Shown here: positions 59,480 to 64,000 of the stretch, in pieces | Layout: each line of letters begins with the position of its first letter | Position numbering within the stretch: position 1 is the first letter of the stretch | Origin: Kluyvera cryocrescens NBRC 102467 | GTDB lineage: Bacteria > Pseudomonadota > Gammaproteobacteria > Enterobacterales > Enterobacteriaceae | Assembly: GCF_001571285.1 (NCBI RefSeq) | Contig: NZ_BCTM01000015.1 | Span: 30,871-94,870 of the forward strand | Direction of reading: 5' to 3' | Length of the DNA stretch: 64,000 bases | The notes under the pieces: model-generated | Databases searched by the model: none | Told to the model about the DNA's origin: nothing | What the model saw: the letters and a program-made list of their open reading frames with translations, nothing else | Made by a program: the position numbers and the translations under genes

Positions 59480-59816
59480 AGCAGCCCTCCTGACAGGCTT
59501 GAGACGTAAGCACAGCAACAACGATTTTGCCGACGCATAACTGGGCATACGATGAACTACCATGACGCGCGGATGTGTGGCCCGCATTGATGTTCATTTG
59601 AATACAGTTCATACACGGCTCTTATTATAGATACAAAGGAAGTTACCACCGCAGTATCAATCGCCGCGCAAAGAACAGCAACCGGTTACAGTAACCGGTT
59701 GCATTGATTGTGAAGGAGATCCAGAAATCAAACAATTTTTGCACAACTTCATCGCGATATTTACAACCCAATCCGCTTTATGACAGAGTGGCTCGCCGAA
59801 ATTTCAGGAGAACACG
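59480..59816. other. Divergent promoter region of EIIC and the YbaK-like gene
   Basis: 337 bp without a gene. It contains the 25-bp palindrome at 59678-59702. The sequence near 59600-59640 is T/A-rich and is a likely EIIC promoter, but hexamers were not assigned. Confidence 0.45.
59678..59702. promoter_or_regulatory. Perfect 25-bp palindrome, candidate operator
   Basis: GCAACCGGTTAC-A-GTAACCGGTTGC is a perfect inverted repeat that also contains AACCGGTT twice, with centres 13 bp apart. AACCGGTT resembles cores of LacI-family operators. It lies between the divergent EIIC and YbaK-like genes, about 200 bp from the first and 115 bp from the second. The regulator is unknown. Confidence 0.5.
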
Positions 59817-60275
59817 ATGAGCCTACAGTCCGTACGAGAATTCTTTGCTGAGCACGCCCCTGACATCACGATTATCGAGCTCGAACAGAGTACTGCGACC
59901 GTCGCACAGGCCGCCGCCGCGCATCAGGTTGAACCCGGACAAATCGCTAAAACGCTATCGTTAAAGATAAAAGACAAAGCTATTTTAGTGGTCGCTAAAG
60001 GCGATGCCCGACTGGACAACAAAAAGTTGAAAGAAACCTTTGGTGCAAAAGCGCGTATGCTCAGCAGCGACGAAGTCGTCATACTAACCGGGCACCCGGT
60101 TGGCGGCGTTTGCCCGTTCGGCCTGGAAAACCCGTTGGACGTATATTGCGACGTTTCTCTACAACAATATGAAGAAGTCTTACCGGCAGCAGGAGGCACC
60201 CACAGTGCGGTACGAATTTCTCCACAGAGAATGGCTAGCCTCACTGCCGCAACATGGGTCGACGTCTGCCAATAA
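59817..60275 (+). CDS. YbaK/EbsC-family aminoacyl-tRNA editing-like protein
   Basis: 152 residues with the YbaK/ProX fold, which in relatives deacylates mischarged tRNA (Cys-tRNA-Pro or Ala-tRNA-Pro). Conserved parts are IAKTLSLKIKDKAILVVAKGDARLD (about 43-68), the lysine of the active site in AKTL, and GHPVGGVCPFGL near residue 97. CAGGAGA precedes the ATG. The tRNA acted on by this paralogue is not known. It converges on bglJ with only 11 bp between stops. Confidence 0.85.
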   Translation: MSLQSVREFFAEHAPDITIIELEQSTATVAQAAAAHQVEPGQIAKTLSLKIKDKAILVVAKGDARLDNKKLKETFGAKARMLSSDEVVILTGHPVGGVCPFGLENPLDVYCDVSLQQYEEVLPAAGGTHSAVRISPQRMASLTAATWVDVCQ

Positions 60276-60286
60276 CAAGCGATTCG

Positions 60287-60967
60287 TTAGGCTGAACGTA
60301 GCGGCTGCGTATAAGCAGTATTACGATCGGGTAAAGACACCAGTAAATCCGCAGCGCTCAGAAGACCAACATCAGAATTCACGCCAAGCTTGGTCATCGC
60401 GTTAAATTTATGCGCTCGGATGGTTTTGATATTTCTTCCCAGCCGCTCAGAAATCTCCATCAGCGAATAACCATAAGTCATATAACGTAAAATCATATTT
60501 TCTGTAGGGCTCAAAAAGTGACACTCACTCTGAATCGATGAAATCTCTTCGCACTTATGCCCCAAAGCCGCTTCTCTCAGCAAATTTAGCATGTCTTGCT
60601 GCAGTTCCAGCAGCGCACTGGCTTTGCTCAATACTCCGTGAATGTAGGTGGGTGAAAGGTGCTTGATCAACGCCATTTCCGTTCCGTCGTTGGCCAGAAT
60701 GATTCGTACCATCTCAGGGAAATCACGCGCAATTTTACCCATAGCATACAAACATTCGATCCGCGGCTCCCGAGTGCCGGACAAACAAAATATCACCGCA
60801 TTGTACGAGGTTTGCCGCGCCGCCAGCTTAAACTCGGCAATGTTGCGAAAGAACTGAAAAGATCGATGCTCATCCTGAGCATGCATTAATAAATGACGCA
60901 GTCCTACCGCAGTCATAATACAGTTCTCGATTACAGCAACGCACTGCTTCCCGCCGTGCTTTTCCAT
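60287..60967 (-). CDS. bglJ: LuxR-type regulator BglJ
   Basis: Response-regulator-like protein with a C-terminal LuxR/FixJ helix-turn-helix; in E. coli BglJ pairs with RcsB to relieve H-NS silencing (bgl, leuO). It has 226 residues; E. coli BglJ has 225. The HTH region is LSPTENMILRYMTYGYSLMEI (about 150-170) and LGRNIKTIRAHKFNAMTKLGV. The N-terminal pseudo-receiver lacks a clear phosphorylatable Asp. It overlaps yjjQ by 37 bp. Confidence 0.82.
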   Translation of the reverse strand: MEKHGGKQCVAVIENCIMTAVGLRHLLMHAQDEHRSFQFFRNIAEFKLAARQTSYNAVIFCLSGTREPRIECLYAMGKIARDFPEMVRIILANDGTEMALIKHLSPTYIHGVLSKASALLELQQDMLNLLREAALGHKCEEISSIQSECHFLSPTENMILRYMTYGYSLMEISERLGRNIKTIRAHKFNAMTKLGVNSDVGLLSAADLLVSLPDRNTAYTQPLRSA

Positions 60968-61653
60968 TCAGCTTGCTCTCCATAGGCTGTGTAGAGGTTA
61001 AGTTCTTTTGTTCCCTGACTACTGTTGAGCCAGGCATACATTTCAGCGTTGCTACGAAGAGCAAGACGGCGCATGGCGCTATTCTTTTGCGCGCTAATGG
61101 TTTTATTGCTCTTTTTCAGTAAAGCAGCAATCTGATTGATCCCCCATCCTTTCGCTAATAAACGAAGAACCTTACGTTCTGATAGCGTTAGCATAATTAA
61201 CCGTTCGCATTCGCTTTCGGTATCATCATTTTTGGGGATTGAAAGCAGCGTCTGGCTAATCTTTTCCGCACTCATGCCCCCCAACTGGATGGCCTGAATA
61301 ACGCGATCGATAGAGTCAGATTCAGAAAGCAAGGTACTTTCTGGACGCATGAGGAACTCGACGGCCAGCGCATAGTATTGCCGACCAATCATAAACACCC
61401 AGTGAATATCGCGGTACTGCGACAATAGCGAATAGTATTGCTCACAAAGTGCGCGGGGATGTCTTATATCACCTGAAAAATCAATCACAACAACATCAGC
61501 GCGGCGAAGCTGAAGCAAAGTCAACTCTTCCAGAGTCTGACAAAAGTTGAGTTCGTAATCGGGAAAGTGCGTTCCCATTATGGTACTAAGCCCGGACTGC
61601 ATTACCGGTATTTTACTGATGATGACTGCAAACTTGCAGAATTCTGGCACCAT
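60931..61653 (-). CDS. yjjQ: LuxR-type regulator YjjQ
   Basis: LuxR-family repressor of motility and surface genes in E. coli. The ATG at 61651-61653 follows GGAGG and gives 240 residues (MVPEFCKFAVIISKIPVMQSG); upstream codons are not needed. The HTH includes LTLSERKVLRLLAKGWGINQI and KKSNKTISAQKNSAMRRLAL. It is the first gene of yjjQ-bglJ. The 268 bp upstream are A+T-rich, as expected for the H-NS-silenced yjjQ promoter. Confidence 0.87.
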   Translation of the reverse strand: MVPEFCKFAVIISKIPVMQSGLSTIMGTHFPDYELNFCQTLEELTLLQLRRADVVVIDFSGDIRHPRALCEQYYSLLSQYRDIHWVFMIGRQYYALAVEFLMRPESTLLSESDSIDRVIQAIQLGGMSAEKISQTLLSIPKNDDTESECERLIMLTLSERKVLRLLAKGWGINQIAALLKKSNKTISAQKNSAMRRLALRSNAEMYAWLNSSQGTKELNLYTAYGEQAEWKSTAGSSALL

Positions 61654-61921
61654 ATAACCTCCGTATCCATTCGAAGATTCATTTCCTGAATATAAATACA
61701 TTGATGCTAAATAATATTAATAGGAAATGAATCCATCCTTTCTATTCCCTTGCGTAGAATATTTTAACGCTTTGTACCAGCCTATTATTTGATGCAGATG
61801 TATGGAGTCACTGGCCGTGTTAACTCCATAAGTATTGCATATCAATTAACCAGCAATAACTTAGAAAACATTAATACCAAGATAAGAATAATTAAAATTT
61901 GGCCGCATTTTTTTATTCTCT

Positions 61922-62812
61922 TCACTCAATTTCGGCTTTGAAGGCTTTCGGGGTCATGCCCCCCTTCCTGCGGAAAAATCGGGAGAAATAGGTGACATCA
62001 CTAAATCCCAGATAATCAGAGATTTGAGTTACGGTCATGCCGGTGTACTGCAGGCTTCTTTTCGCCTCCAGTAGCAGGCGTTGATGCAGCACCCCCAACG
62101 CGCTGGTACCGTGAAATTCCCGACACAAGCAGTTCAAATGCGTCGTGGATACCCCAAGCTTTTGTGCATACTCTGCCAACGAAAGGTGTTCGCGGTAATG
62201 GCTCTCTATCAAACGAGAAAAGTGGCGTAGTACAACGCGCTTACGCTCACTTTTATCCTCAACCGTGACCGCCTTTGCACCTTGTCGGTTAAGCCACACC
62301 AGCAGCGCACTAAGCAACGAGTAAAGCATCATTTCTCTGGCATCATTATCTTCCGTATATTCATGTAGTAGCGTCGAAAAGAGCGTCTGAATATGCCGGT
62401 TTGAACGCTTAACCAGAATGCAATCTGGCCGGCTGAGAACGTCTAACTGGTGGCCAAACTGCATTTCCAGGCGGCTCAATAAAGGGAGCGCCAGTGAAAG
62501 AACATATCCCTGAGTGCCCGGCGAGAAGCGAAAGCCATGAACACATAATGATGGAACAACCTGGATACTGGCTTCAGTCACGATCCGCCGCGCCCCCTCA
62601 ACCTCAATTTCTGCCTGTCCTTTGTGGAGGTATAGCAGTTGCACCAGCTCGGCGTGTTGATGTACCCGAATATGCCATTCGTATAAACTGCTGCGCTGGA
62701 GAATTGACTCACAGTGCAGCAGCTCAGGCGTCGGCCACCCCATTTGTTCACCATAGAGCTTAAAGACCGGCACAATATCCACCGACTGTCCCGCGCCCCC
62801 CGCTCTTTTCAT
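61922..62812 (-). CDS. AraC-family regulator, probable PobR-type activator of pobA
   Basis: 296 residues. The N-terminal cupin-like ligand domain covers about 40-170 (HQHAELVQLLYLHKGQAEIEV), and the AraC double HTH covers about 198-296 (LSLAEYAQKLGVSTTHLNCLCREF and ITQISDYLGFSDVTYFSRFFR). It starts 3 bp after pobA on the same strand, so it is probably co-transcribed. PobR-like activators in other bacteria sense 4-hydroxybenzoate. The role here rests on that adjacency. Confidence 0.82.
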   Translation of the reverse strand: MKRAGGAGQSVDIVPVFKLYGEQMGWPTPELLHCESILQRSSLYEWHIRVHQHAELVQLLYLHKGQAEIEVEGARRIVTEASIQVVPSLCVHGFRFSPGTQGYVLSLALPLLSRLEMQFGHQLDVLSRPDCILVKRSNRHIQTLFSTLLHEYTEDNDAREMMLYSLLSALLVWLNRQGAKAVTVEDKSERKRVVLRHFSRLIESHYREHLSLAEYAQKLGVSTTHLNCLCREFHGTSALGVLHQRLLLEAKRSLQYTGMTVTQISDYLGFSDVTYFSRFFRRKGGMTPKAFKAEIE

Positions 62813-62815
62813 GCT

Positions 62816-64000
<1,185 letters not shown>

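Overview
The window is a chromosomal segment of an enteric bacterium in Enterobacteriaceae. Its gene order follows the E. coli K-12 thr/deo/leuQPV neighbourhood in inverted orientation, and the housekeeping proteins look like close E. coli homologues in length and motif. ERIC elements, REP-like hairpins, a pobA gene and several genes foreign to the E. coli arrangement suggest something near Enterobacter, Leclercia or Lelliottia. This genus-level reading is inference only.

Layout. 1-14.4 kb: an Rpn-family nuclease (cut by the window edge), talB, yaaJ, yaaA, yaaX, the threonine operon thrLABC (minus strand), lasT, a frameshifted yjjY, arcA, creA, rob and gpmB. 14.5-19.4 kb: yjjX, trpR with its operator, slt and ettA. 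19.4-33.4 kb: an inserted group 2 (ABC-transporter type) capsule locus between ettA and nadR, which I recall as neighbours in E. coli K-12. 33.4-55.1 kb: nadR, radA, serB, smp, lplA, the deo operon (deoD, B, A, C), yjjI/yjjW, a CNT nucleoside transporter, yjjV, yjjU, ytjA, osmY, prfC, yjjG, rimI, holD and rsmC. 55.3-64 kb: three tandem tRNA-Leu(CAG) genes, yjjZ, a diguanylate cyclase, fhuF, an orphan PTS EIIC, a YbaK-like protein, yjjQ-bglJ, an AraC-type regulator and pobA.

The capsule locus is the main accessory region. Region 1 (kpsEDCS, plus strand) encodes the export machinery and the two Kdo-linker transferases. A converging minus-strand operon starts at a JUMPstart/ops element and carries kpsM, kpsT, an 800-residue fusion of a CDP-glycerol-type phosphotransferase with a GT4 glycosyltransferase, a degenerate Stealth-like protein, a full Stealth sugar-1-phosphate transferase and a hexapeptide-repeat acyltransferase. 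Together these suggest a phosphodiester-linked, possibly O-acetylated capsule of teichoic-acid-like type. kpsF, kpsU and any precursor genes are absent. The serotype genes are visibly richer in A+T than their surroundings.

Other points of note are an ERIC element inside the transcribed leader of thrLABC, ERIC elements touching yjjX and deoB, three appropriately spaced DeoR-operator-like sites (two inside yjjI), a variant middle tRNA-Leu, a perfect 25-bp palindrome in front of an orphan PTS gene, and the absence of creBCD between arcA and creA.
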